Below, one piece after another: positions 6,451 to 14,132 of a DNA stretch of 42,012 nucleotides. Numbering within the stretch: the stretch's first letter is position 1; each line of letters begins with the position of its first letter. The DNA lies in the NCBI GenBank assembly GCA_022572885.1, contig JACZVC010000025.1, forward strand, positions 1-42,012, written 5' to 3'. A model generated the notes under the pieces. The model was not told where the DNA came from, did no database searches, and saw only the letters and a list, made by a program, of their open reading frames with translations. A program made the translations under genes and the position numbers. This DNA comes from Pseudomonadota bacterium. Its GTDB lineage: Bacteria; Pseudomonadota; Gammaproteobacteria; Steroidobacterales; MnTg04.

Positions 6451-9045
6451 TCAGAAAGCAGCCGAAATTCTCGCGTACCAGAAACCGCCATTGAAACCAA
6501 ATGGTGAGGTCAGCGATCCCGTCACACCCAGAAATTGCAAGACCGGGTCTTGCTCGGCATCCGGTGCGTTATCGAAGATGTTTTCCCCACCGATGGTAAT
6601 GGTGAAGTTATCCTGGAACGAAAATCTCGCTTCGATATCGACCAGAATTTCAGCACCGTAAGACGAAACATCGGAGGCATCGCCCGGGCTGAACAGACCG
6701 CCGGTGGTTTTCCATTCGCCATAACGGTTGAAGCGCACGTAACCACCGAACAACCCGCCGGTGTCGTAATCGAGCGTCAACGTCGTCCTGTTTTCCGGCA
6801 CCTGGTTTTCCAGGTCGAATACCCGTGAGGCATTGATCGAACCCGGCGCAACATTACTGACATCCTGGTCGTTGATGTTGTGCCGCAAATCCGCGGTCAA
6901 CACACCGGTTGCCAGTTCGAAATCGGTCGTGATCGCGAGATCCAAACCGCTGACATCGGACTCGAAGCCATTGACAAAAAAGTTGGCAATGCTGCCATCG
7001 AGCAGGTTCGCGTTGGGTATGCCCGCGGCTGTCAACAACACCACATCAGCCGCAGTAATGGTGTTATTGAGCAACGCCAGCCGGTCTTCGATGTTGATAT
7101 CGTAATAATCGACCGTCACGCTGGTGTTGTCCGATGGCAAATACACCAGGCCCAGCGTGAAGCTGGTGGATTCTTCCGGCTTCAGCGGCTGAGACCCCAG
7201 GACGATGGCAACCGGATGACTGACCGGGTAGACGCCGCTGGGAATCAGGTTACCGGCGGTATCGGCGCTGGTGGTGATGTTGAGCGTGTTCACCTGGCCC
7301 GGGGTGGGCGCGCGGAACCCGGTGCTGAAAGTCGAACGAATCGCCACGGTATCGCTCACCTCCAGCCTTGCGGATATTTTAAAATCGGTAGAGGAACCAA
7401 ACTCGTCGTAATCCTCAAAACGAATTGCCGCGCCAGCCGAGAATTGATCGGTGAAGTCCGCCTCCACATCGATATAGCCTGCGAAACTCTCGCTGTCGAA
7501 GCTGCCGGAAGATTCGACCGGGAATCCCTGGAAGCCGTCCGATCCGACGCCAAAGAACGCCGCTGTCGGCCCCGCTTCTATCGAAGCCTGGTCGCCCGCG
7601 CCGATGATGTAGGTTTCGTCGCGAAACTCAGCGCCAAAGGCCACGTTCAGCGGTGACACCAGGCCATCGACATCGAATGTTTTCACAAAATCGACGTTGA
7701 TGCCGGTCTCTTCCTGGGTCAGCGTCCCGGGACGGAAGCTGGTCGGCGACAGCGAACCCAGGCTCGGGTTGATGGTCTCGGAGATGATGTAATCCACTTC
7801 GCTTTCCGCAATGCGCCCGCGGATATCCCACCTCAGACCACCGGCGGACTCGCCGCGGATACCGAATACATAGGACTGGTCCTTGATAGTCGCCCCGAAA
7901 TTCGGGTTGTAGCCACCCGGGAACATGGTGTGGATCGGATTGAGCAGCACGAAACCGCTGGGGCTGGCCACATCGGCCGTCAAGTAATTGGACGGGGTCA
8001 GACCGGCGGCAATAATGTCGTCGACCAGCGATTGCGGCGCCGGATCGGGCAAAAAATCCCCATCGTTATCGGTTTGCAGGGTCGTGCGTGCAGCAAACAT
8101 CTCTGCCGGCGGCAACACCGGACCCCGATAGAAGAAATCGGAAATCGTGTCATTGTCTGAATAGCCGATATTGCCGTACAGTTCCACATTGTCATTGAGT
8201 TCATAAGCACCGTTGACAAAAAGCTTGATAGTCTCCACGTCCGGGTCACCCCAACGCTGACCCAAACCATTCAACGGCACCAGCGAAGCTCCGACAACCC
8301 CTGCCACTTGCACCGCATCGGGACGAGCGACACCGCGTGAGGTTTTGTCGGCCGTCGAATATTCAATGGTGGTGTTCAAAAAACCTTTGCCACCCAGGCT
8401 GAAGCCCGCGTTGGCGCCAATGGTCGTGCGAGCACCGTCGCCCTCATAATATTCACCCGTTTGTGCAAAAACGGTGACGCCTTCGTCAGCGTCTTTCAAA
8501 ATCACGTTAATCACGCCGGCGATGGCATCGGAGCCATACTGTGCCGACGCACCATCGCGCAAAACCTCAACTCGCTTGATCGCACCAGAAGGCAGTGCGG
8601 AGAAATCCACCGCCTGCGCACCCTGGTTTACCGTGCCCAGGGGGGCCAATTGCAGATTGACCAGTGCCGAGCGATGGCGCCGGGTACCGTTGACCAGCAC
8701 CAGGGTTTGATCCGGCGACAGATTGCGCAGGGTCACCGGGCGAATGAATGCAGTGCCGTCAGCGATCGGAAAGCGCTGGGTATTGATCGATGGCGAAATT
8801 TTCGCCAGACTTTCGGTCATATCGAAGGTGGCTTGATTGGCCAGTTCCGCGCCACCGAACACATCGATAGGCGAAAGGGTTTCCGTTGGCGATTGCCCTT
8901 CTTTGCGCGTACCGGTAACCACAACCTCCTCGATTTGATCGGCCCCTTCGGCTTCCTGGGACAACACCGTCGAGGGCGACATTGCAACGGACGCGGCAAC
9001 GACCAACGATAATGCGCAAGATTCAAATTTTGTAATTAGTTTCAT
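6451..9045 (-). CDS. TonB-dependent outer-membrane receptor
   Basis: An 864-residue precursor. The ATG at 9045 has GGAG six bases upstream and gives a signal peptide of about 29 residues; the frame extends further upstream but without this support. The mature N terminus carries the TonB-box-like EEVVVTGTR, followed by the plug domain (about 45-170), with hallmark segments VLVNGTRRHR and VEVLRDGASAQYGSDAI. The rest is a 22-strand-type beta-barrel rich in Asp/Asn/Gly turns and ends in a C-terminal phenylalanine (WYARISAAF), the outer-membrane insertion signal. Such receptors import large or scarce ligands (siderophores, cobalamin, glycans, peptides) using energy from TonB-ExbB-ExbD. The ligand cannot be read from the sequence, and no transport or degradation genes accompany it. 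It is convergent with the Crp-cyclase gene and may belong to the same acquired island. An ExbB/ExbD pair is encoded about 4 kb away but lies in a lipid A operon. Confidence 0.95.
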   Translation of the reverse strand: MKLITKFESCALSLVVAASVAMSPSTVLSQEAEGADQIEEVVVTGTRKEGQSPTETLSPIDVFGGAELANQATFDMTESLAKISPSINTQRFPIADGTAFIRPVTLRNLSPDQTLVLVNGTRRHRSALVNLQLAPLGTVNQGAQAVDFSALPSGAIKRVEVLRDGASAQYGSDAIAGVINVILKDADEGVTVFAQTGEYYEGDGARTTIGANAGFSLGGKGFLNTTIEYSTADKTSRGVARPDAVQVAGVVGASLVPLNGLGQRWGDPDVETIKLFVNGAYELNDNVELYGNIGYSDNDTISDFFYRGPVLPPAEMFAARTTLQTDNDGDFLPDPAPQSLVDDIIAAGLTPSNYLTADVASPSGFVLLNPIHTMFPGGYNPNFGATIKDQSYVFGIRGESAGGLRWDIRGRIAESEVDYIISETINPSLGSLSPTSFRPGTLTQEETGINVDFVKTFDVDGLVSPLNVAFGAEFRDETYIIGAGDQASIEAGPTAAFFGVGSDGFQGFPVESSGSFDSESFAGYIDVEADFTDQFSAGAAIRFEDYDEFGSSTDFKISARLEVSDTVAIRSTFSTGFRAPTPGQVNTLNITTSADTAGNLIPSGVYPVSHPVAIVLGSQPLKPEESTSFTLGLVYLPSDNTSVTVDYYDINIEDRLALLNNTITAADVVLLTAAGIPNANLLDGSIANFFVNGFESDVSGLDLAITTDFELATGVLTADLRHNINDQDVSNVAPGSINASRVFDLENQVPENRTTLTLDYDTGGLFGGYVRFNRYGEWKTTGGLFSPGDASDVSSYGAEILVDIEARFSFQDNFTITIGGENIFDNAPDAEQDPVLQFLGVTGSLTSPFGFNGGFWYARISAAF

Positions 9046-9338
9046 TGATGTCTCCAAGTTTTCACGACCAGGGAAATAGCAAGCGAACATGATGAAAGGA
9101 ATGCCATCCCCTGTGCAGAGCCTGCAATATGACTCAATGACTTTTTATACGCAAAAAAAAGGGTGGTGTACAGACACTTGGCTGGCGGATTGTCCGGAGG
9201 TTTCTCAAATGGCCTCCACCGATGAGATCTGGTCACTCATTTATTGTTTATTTTCAGTTATATACTATTACTTTCTAGAGTCATTTATCGATAAAGGCCG
9301 CACCATACTTTGTACTGCCGGCGCCCGTGCCGCTTTCT
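9046..9338. other. Upstream region of the TonB receptor; AT-rich
   Basis: These 293 bases hold the leader and promoter of the TonB receptor (minus strand) and the sequence beyond the kdsB stop codon. The part at about 9235-9295 is clearly more AT-rich than the surroundings. On the minus strand, TATAAA near 9148-9153 is a possible -10 element for the receptor, without a convincing -35. No Fur box was recognised. A short plus-strand frame crossing this area shows no protein-like features. Confidence 0.5.
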
Positions 9339-10103
9339 TCAACGCCGCGCTGCGAGCAGTGAGCGCGCCCTGTCCAGATCCTCGGCGCTATCCACACCGG
9401 GCCCCATCGGCTCTGCGGCAATCGCGACCTGGATACGCATATTGATCCACAGCGCCCTTAGTTGTTCAAGACGCTCCGCGTCTTCCATCGGGGTCGCCGG
9501 CGTTTGCGCCAGGGATTGCAGGGCCGCTCCGCGGTAGGCGTATATACCTAGATGGCGCAGCGCCTGCCCGTGGCATTGTTGCGACAGCAGGTCACCGCCG
9601 GCCCCGTCTCGTTGCCAGGGTATCGGCGCACGGGAAAAATACAATGCGCGTCCCGTTTCATCGATGACCAGCTTGACGACATTGGTATCCAGGAATTCGC
9701 TGACAGAATGCACCGCTGTCGCCAGCGTGGCGAGCTGCGCGTCCGGCTGGTGCAAAAGAGTTTCTGCCGCCTGGCGTATAAGCCCCGGCGGCATCATGGG
9801 TTCGTCGCCTTGCAGATTGACGATGATCTCGTCGTCGCCCAGACCCATCTGCGCCGCTGCTTCTGCAACCCGGTCGGTTCCAGAGCGGTGTTGCGCACCG
9901 GTCATGATGACCTCCGCGCCGAAACCGGTCGCCGCCTGCTCTATACGGGGGTCATCGGTCGCAATCACCACCCGGTCCGCCCCGCTTTCGATGGCGCGCT
10001 GCCAGGTATGCCAGATCATCGGCTTGCCGCCGATATCCAGCAATGGCTTGCCGGGCAGCCGCTGGGAGGCAAAGCGTGCGGGAATGATGACGGAAAACTT
10101 CAT
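9339..10103 (-). CDS. kdsB: 3-deoxy-manno-octulosonate cytidylyltransferase (CMP-KDO synthetase)
   Basis: A 254-residue enzyme, the usual family length. It activates KDO with CTP to CMP-KDO in the cytoplasm, the donor for attaching the inner core to lipid A. The N-terminal nucleotide-binding segment [15 protein letters not shown] and the metal-binding VNLQGDEP are intact. The ATG at 10103 overlaps the stop codon of the upstream ycaR homologue by four bases (ATGA), which fixes the start and suggests translational coupling; upstream in-frame codons lie inside ycaR. It is the last gene of the comEC-exbB-exbD-msbA-lpxK-ycaR-kdsB run. Its normal downstream neighbour in Pseudomonas, the LMW phosphatase, has been displaced by the island. 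Confidence 0.97.
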   Translation of the reverse strand: MKFSVIIPARFASQRLPGKPLLDIGGKPMIWHTWQRAIESGADRVVIATDDPRIEQAATGFGAEVIMTGAQHRSGTDRVAEAAAQMGLGDDEIIVNLQGDEPMMPPGLIRQAAETLLHQPDAQLATLATAVHSVSEFLDTNVVKLVIDETGRALYFSRAPIPWQRDGAGGDLLSQQCHGQALRHLGIYAYRGAALQSLAQTPATPMEDAERLEQLRALWINMRIQVAIAAEPMGPGVDSAEDLDRARSLLAARR

Positions 10104-10288
10104 GCAGGCGGGTCTGCGGATTCCAATGGCTGCGCTTCTTCTTCCAGCATTACGGGTATCTCGTCGCGAATCGGAAAGGCGAGACGGTCGAACTTGCAGA
10201 TCAGCGCTTCGGGCTCGGCCCGGTACTCGACCGGCCCTTTGCACAGCGGGCAGGCAATGATATCGAGCAGTTTCTTATCCATGGTCAT
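10100..10288 (-). CDS. ycaR: YcaR/Trm112-like small zinc-ribbon protein
   Basis: A 62-residue protein (60 if the second ATG at 10282 is used). It begins [18 protein letters not shown], has the CPLC knuckle and a second Cys ([15 protein letters not shown]), and ends with the IPVMLEEEA segment, matching the UPF0434/YcaR family related to the eukaryotic Trm112 methyltransferase activator. The function in bacteria is not settled; it is nearly always encoded between lpxK and kdsB, as here. The first ATG overlaps the lpxK stop codon (ATGA), suggesting coupling, while GGAG is better spaced for the second ATG, so the exact start is uncertain by two codons. Confidence 0.93.
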   Translation of the reverse strand: MTMDKKLLDIIACPLCKGPVEYRAEPEALICKFDRLAFPIRDEIPVMLEEEAQPLESADPPA

Positions 10289-11301
10289 TCTCCGGCAGGT
10301 GTTTGATGCGAGCGAAGCATTTCGTTGAGCTGCTTGCGTATTTTTTCTTCCCCATCCTCTGAAAATTGCGTGCGTACCGGCAGGTACCAGGCGTTGCCGA
10401 GTTCAAACCCGCGACACTTCACGGCATCTTTTTCGGTCATTACGATGGCAAAGTCCCCGGCAAATACCAAATCCTTTTGACGATAGCTGAAGTGATCGGC
10501 AAAAGCATGGCGCTCGATCGTCAAACCGGCCTGCTCCAGGCCTGCAAAAAACCGGTTCGGATTACCGATACCGGCGACGGCGTGAACCGGTCCCGACCAG
10601 GCATCCAGGTCGATTTTTTCCGAATCATCAAGCCGGTGAAATTTGTCGCCAACCAGCTTCATCCGGTAAACCGGGCCATCGTAGCCAGGCCCTTCGCCTG
10701 ACCCGTTTACCACTACGCAATCAACGCTACGAGCGCGTTTTGGCGATTCGCGCAGCGGACCGGCGGGCAGCCGGCTGCCATTACCGAATCCGCGCCGGCC
10801 ATCGATGACCAGGATTTCGAAATCGCGGACCAGGCGATGGTGTTGCAAGCCATCGTCGGCAATCAATACGTCACAGCCAAGACCGATCAGCTCTTTCGCC
10901 GCGGCAACCCGGTCGCTGCCCACGACGACCGGGCAACCGAGCCGGCGCACCATCATCGCCGGCTCATCGCCGCAATAATCCGGCTCCATGTCAGGGCTGA
11001 CTCGAACAGGCCCTTTGCCAACCCGTCCGCCATAACCGCGACTGATGATACCCGGCCGCGTACCCATTGCCTGCAGGCAAGCGGCCAGCCACATGACCAG
11101 CGGGGTCTTGCCGGTCCCGCCGGCTGTCAAGTTGCCGACCACGATAAGCGGCACCGACAGCGGTTCCGGTCGCAGGATACCTGCGCGCCAGAGAGAGCGA
11201 TGCAGCCAGGACAACAATGTGTAAAGTCCGCTGAATGGCAGCAACAACAGCCAGCCGATGTTCCTGTCGGAATACCAGATCCCGTTAAGCCATCGGTGCA
11301 T
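10285..11301 (-). CDS. lpxK: Tetraacyldisaccharide 4'-kinase
   Basis: A 338-residue kinase that phosphorylates the 4' position of the lipid A disaccharide precursor at the inner face of the cytoplasmic membrane, giving lipid IVA. An N-terminal hydrophobic helix (about residues 15-30, [14 protein letters not shown]) anchors it to the membrane. The Walker A loop [12 protein letters not shown] is at residues 56-67, followed by the family motifs ISRGYGG and ADDGLQH. It lies 18 bases after msbA and overlaps the next gene by four bases, so msbA-lpxK-ycaR-kdsB form one expression unit linking lipid A phosphorylation, KDO activation and flipping. Confidence 0.97.
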   Translation of the reverse strand: MHRWLNGIWYSDRNIGWLLLLPFSGLYTLLSWLHRSLWRAGILRPEPLSVPLIVVGNLTAGGTGKTPLVMWLAACLQAMGTRPGIISRGYGGRVGKGPVRVSPDMEPDYCGDEPAMMVRRLGCPVVVGSDRVAAAKELIGLGCDVLIADDGLQHHRLVRDFEILVIDGRRGFGNGSRLPAGPLRESPKRARSVDCVVVNGSGEGPGYDGPVYRMKLVGDKFHRLDDSEKIDLDAWSGPVHAVAGIGNPNRFFAGLEQAGLTIERHAFADHFSYRQKDLVFAGDFAIVMTEKDAVKCRGFELGNAWYLPVRTQFSEDGEEKIRKQLNEMLRSHQTPAGE

Positions 11302-11319
11302 GGCTACGCGCGCTCGCGC

Positions 11320-13074
11320 TCAAACCTCGTGGAACTGCATCTGGTATAGCGCCGCATAGTGCCCTTCCCGGGCCAGCAACTCCTGGTGACTGCCGATTTC
11401 CACGATCCGCCCCTTGTCCAGCACCAGGATGCGATCGGCGTTTTCAACGGTTGACAGCCGGTGCGCAATAACCAGCGTGGTCCTGTCGTGCATGAGCTGG
11501 TCCAGCGCTTGTTGAATTTTTCTTTCCGACTCCGTGTCCAGCGCCGAGGTCGCCTCATCCAGGAGCAACACGGGTGCGTTGCGCAACAAGGCGCGCGCGA
11601 TCGCAATTCTCTGCCGCTGGCCGCCCGACAACAACACGCCCTTGTCGCCGACCATGGTATCGAGGCCAGCCGGCATGTCGTCGACAAACTCCATCACATG
11701 CGCGGCCGCGGCCGCCTGGCGTATCTGCCCCTCACTGGCAACGCCAAGCGCGCCATAGGCAATATTGTTTGCGATGGTGTCGTTGAACAACACCACATCC
11801 TGGCTGACCAGGCTGATCTGGGCGCGCAAATCCGACAACGCGTAGTCGCGAATATCGAAACCATCCAGCCTGACGCTGCCATCATCGGGATCGTAGAAAC
11901 GCGGCAATAGGCTGACCAGGGTCGATTTCCCGCTGCCTGATCTGCCCACTATGGCCAGCGTTTCGCCGGCGCTGATGGTCAGCGACAACCGATCGAGGAC
12001 CTTCTCCCGGCTCGATGGGTATCTGAACGTGACCTCGACGAACTCCAGCTCCCCACGGGCTTTCCCCAGCGGCACATCGCCACCGCAATCCTCCACCGGC
12101 TGGTCCAGGACCTCGAATATGCTCTGCCCGGCCGCAATACCCTGTTGCAAGGGCGCGTTGATATTGGTCAGCCGTTTCAGCGGCGCCATCAACAACAGGA
12201 CAGCACCGAGAAACGAGACAAAGGTGCCAACCTCGATCGGCTCGCTCAGGATATCGGAAATCGCAACATAGACCACCCCCGCGATCCCGCACGCCGCGAG
12301 AAGCTGGACGACCGGCATGCTACCGGTGCGGGCGGTAATCAGTTTCATGTTCATCCGCCGGTTGTACTCGTTAGCCACTTCGAACCGGTCGCGCTCGTAT
12401 TCCTGGCCATTGAATACTTTGATGACTCGATGTCCGTCCACGGCCTCGTCTGCAACCCGGGTGACCTCCCCCATGGAATTTTGTATGCGGCTGCTGTAGG
12501 ACCTGAACTTGTGACTCAAATAGCGCATCAGGACAGCTATCAGCGGGGCGATAACCACCATGAACAGGGTCAGGAAAGGGTTGTAATAAAACATCAGTCC
12601 AAGCAGGGCCAGGATGGTCAGCGTGTCCTGGACCAGCGTCTTGACGACATCGGTCGTTGAATTCGCGATCTGCTCGATGTTGAAAGTGATTTTTGACAGC
12701 AACACGCCGGACGCACTCTGATCGTAATAGGCAGTTGGCATGTTCAGGTAATGAACAAACAATTGCTGACGCAGATTCTTGATGGCCTGGCGCCCTATCC
12801 AGCCCAGGCAGTAACCCGAGGCAAAACCGGCAAAGCCACGGATCATGAAAATCGCGACGATCGCCCAGGGCAACCAGCGGATGACCGCGGAGTCACGCTC
12901 GACAAAGCCGCCATCGAGCAAGGGTTTCATCAGCGCGGCGAAAGCCGCTTCGGAGAGCGCGTACGCCACCATGCCGATGCCGGCCAGAATAAACATCGGC
13001 CAATAACCCGCCGCGTAGGAAAACAGCCGCTTGTAGACCGCCCAACCCCCGCTGCCCAGGGTATTTTGCTGCAT
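11320..13074 (-). CDS. msbA: Lipid A export permease/ATP-binding protein MsbA
   Basis: A 584-residue ABC half-transporter, matching E. coli MsbA in size and layout: six transmembrane helices in about residues 20-320, then a nucleotide-binding domain with Walker A GRSGSGKST, signature LSGGQRQRIAIARA, Walker B VLLLDEATSALD and the switch histidine in IAHRLST. It flips core-lipid A across the inner membrane as a homodimer. It starts five bases after the exbD stop codon and is followed closely by lpxK, the usual partner. Nothing is missing. Confidence 0.97.
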   Translation of the reverse strand: MQQNTLGSGGWAVYKRLFSYAAGYWPMFILAGIGMVAYALSEAAFAALMKPLLDGGFVERDSAVIRWLPWAIVAIFMIRGFAGFASGYCLGWIGRQAIKNLRQQLFVHYLNMPTAYYDQSASGVLLSKITFNIEQIANSTTDVVKTLVQDTLTILALLGLMFYYNPFLTLFMVVIAPLIAVLMRYLSHKFRSYSSRIQNSMGEVTRVADEAVDGHRVIKVFNGQEYERDRFEVANEYNRRMNMKLITARTGSMPVVQLLAACGIAGVVYVAISDILSEPIEVGTFVSFLGAVLLLMAPLKRLTNINAPLQQGIAAGQSIFEVLDQPVEDCGGDVPLGKARGELEFVEVTFRYPSSREKVLDRLSLTISAGETLAIVGRSGSGKSTLVSLLPRFYDPDDGSVRLDGFDIRDYALSDLRAQISLVSQDVVLFNDTIANNIAYGALGVASEGQIRQAAAAAHVMEFVDDMPAGLDTMVGDKGVLLSGGQRQRIAIARALLRNAPVLLLDEATSALDTESERKIQQALDQLMHDRTTLVIAHRLSTVENADRILVLDKGRIVEIGSHQELLAREGHYAALYQMQFHEV

Positions 13075-13079
13075 GGAAA

Positions 13080-13502
13080 CTATGGTTCCTGCTCGTTACT
13101 CGTGGCGATGTTGACCTGGCTGAATCCCAAGCGTGCGATCACGTCCATCGCAGTAACGACATCCTGATGGGTAGCACGGGCATCGGCCCTGATCGTCACC
13201 GGCAGTTCTCGGTCTTTGCCCGCGATTTCGGCCAACGCAATGCGCAGCGTCTTCGGGTCGTTGTTGATCAGTTGCCGGTCGTTCACCCAAAAATCGCCAT
13301 CCGCGGTAATGATAATTTCCAGCAACGGTATCATCTGGGCCGGTTCGACTTCGCTGCTCGCTGCCGGCAAACGCACCTTCAACTGTGCCTGGCGCACGAA
13401 ACTTGTGGAAACCATAAAAAACACCAGCAACAACAGCACCACATCGATCAGCGATGTCAGGTTGACCTCGGGCTCATCGGTCAGCTGCCGTCGAAGGTTC
13501 AC
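13080..13502 (-). CDS. exbD: Biopolymer transport protein ExbD/TolR family
   Basis: A 140-residue protein with a short cytoplasmic N terminus, one transmembrane helix (about 16-36, LIDVVLLLLVFFMV) carrying the proton-path aspartate Asp20, and a periplasmic domain, the standard ExbD/TolR design. With ExbB it uses the proton-motive force to drive a periplasm-spanning partner. The start is GTG at 13502, which overlaps the exbB TGA (GTGA). The location between exbB and msbA in a lipid A operon is typical of the ExbBD-like pair in Pseudomonas-type genomes, whose partner is not certain to be TonB. No tonB or tolA gene is in the window. Confidence 0.94.
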   Translation of the reverse strand: MNLRRQLTDEPEVNLTSLIDVVLLLLVFFMVSTSFVRQAQLKVRLPAASSEVEPAQMIPLLEIIITADGDFWVNDRQLINNDPKTLRIALAEIAGKDRELPVTIRADARATHQDVVTAMDVIARLGFSQVNIATSNEQEP

Positions 13503-14107
13503 TTGTGGTTACCTTCCAGCGTGTCAACCAACCGCATCGCCTCTTTTTCCATCTGGATGACGAGGCTATCGACCCGGCTGCTCAGGTAGCGGTAACCGAT
13601 CAGCGCCGGTATGGCGACCGACAGGCCGGCGCCGGTCGTGATCAGCGCCTCGGAAATGCCCTGTGCAAGCACGGATGGATCACCGACCCCATGCGTGGTG
13701 ATCGCGGCGAATACCTTGATCATACCGATAACGGTACCGAGCAAGCCGAGCAATGGCGTGATCGCGGCAATGGTTCCCAGCGAATTGAGGAAGCGCTCGA
13801 GATCATGGATGACATGCCGTCCGATATCTTCGATACGCTCCTTCATCACTATGCGATCACGATCCCTGTTCATCAAGCCGGCAGCCAATATCGCTCCCAG
13901 TGGCGAACTTTCGTCAAGCGCCTTGATGTTTTTTTCGTTGAGCTGTTTCTTGTCGACCCATTTCCAGACCGTGCGGGAAAGATTGTCCGGCAACACTCTT
14001 TTCTGCTGCAACGTCCACAAACGCTCAATGATGATGGCGGCGGCGACTACCGAACAACCCAGTATCGGGATCATCAGCAACCCGCCCGACTTCACGATTT
14101 CAAACAT
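13499..14107 (-). CDS. exbB: MotA/TolQ/ExbB proton channel family protein
   Basis: A 202-residue inner-membrane protein with three transmembrane helices: one near the N terminus (about 8-27), and two in the second half around ITPLLGLLGTVIGMI and LITTGAGLSVAIPALIGY, the conserved ExbB/TolQ channel helices. It forms the pentameric motor around ExbD. The ATG at 14107 is preferred over the longer frame upstream because it follows a GAGGGA ribosome site and begins with the family-typical MFEIVKSGG; the extra 33 upstream residues would extend into the end of comEC. The gene starts 25 bases after the comEC stop codon. Confidence 0.94.
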   Translation of the reverse strand: MFEIVKSGGLLMIPILGCSVVAAAIIIERLWTLQQKRVLPDNLSRTVWKWVDKKQLNEKNIKALDESSPLGAILAAGLMNRDRDRIVMKERIEDIGRHVIHDLERFLNSLGTIAAITPLLGLLGTVIGMIKVFAAITTHGVGDPSVLAQGISEALITTGAGLSVAIPALIGYRYLSSRVDSLVIQMEKEAMRLVDTLEGNHK

Positions 14108-14132
14108 AGTCCCTCGTGTTGGTCGCGCTGTA

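Noticed and set aside
9089-9445. Plus-strand frame crossing the TonB receptor leader and the end of kdsB
   Set aside because: Runs antisense into kdsB and has no protein-like features.
13080-14107. exbB-exbD as the energy source of the island's TonB receptor
   Set aside because: The pair is part of the conserved lipid A operon, found there in genomes without this receptor, and no tonB gene is present; the link is not supported beyond proximity.
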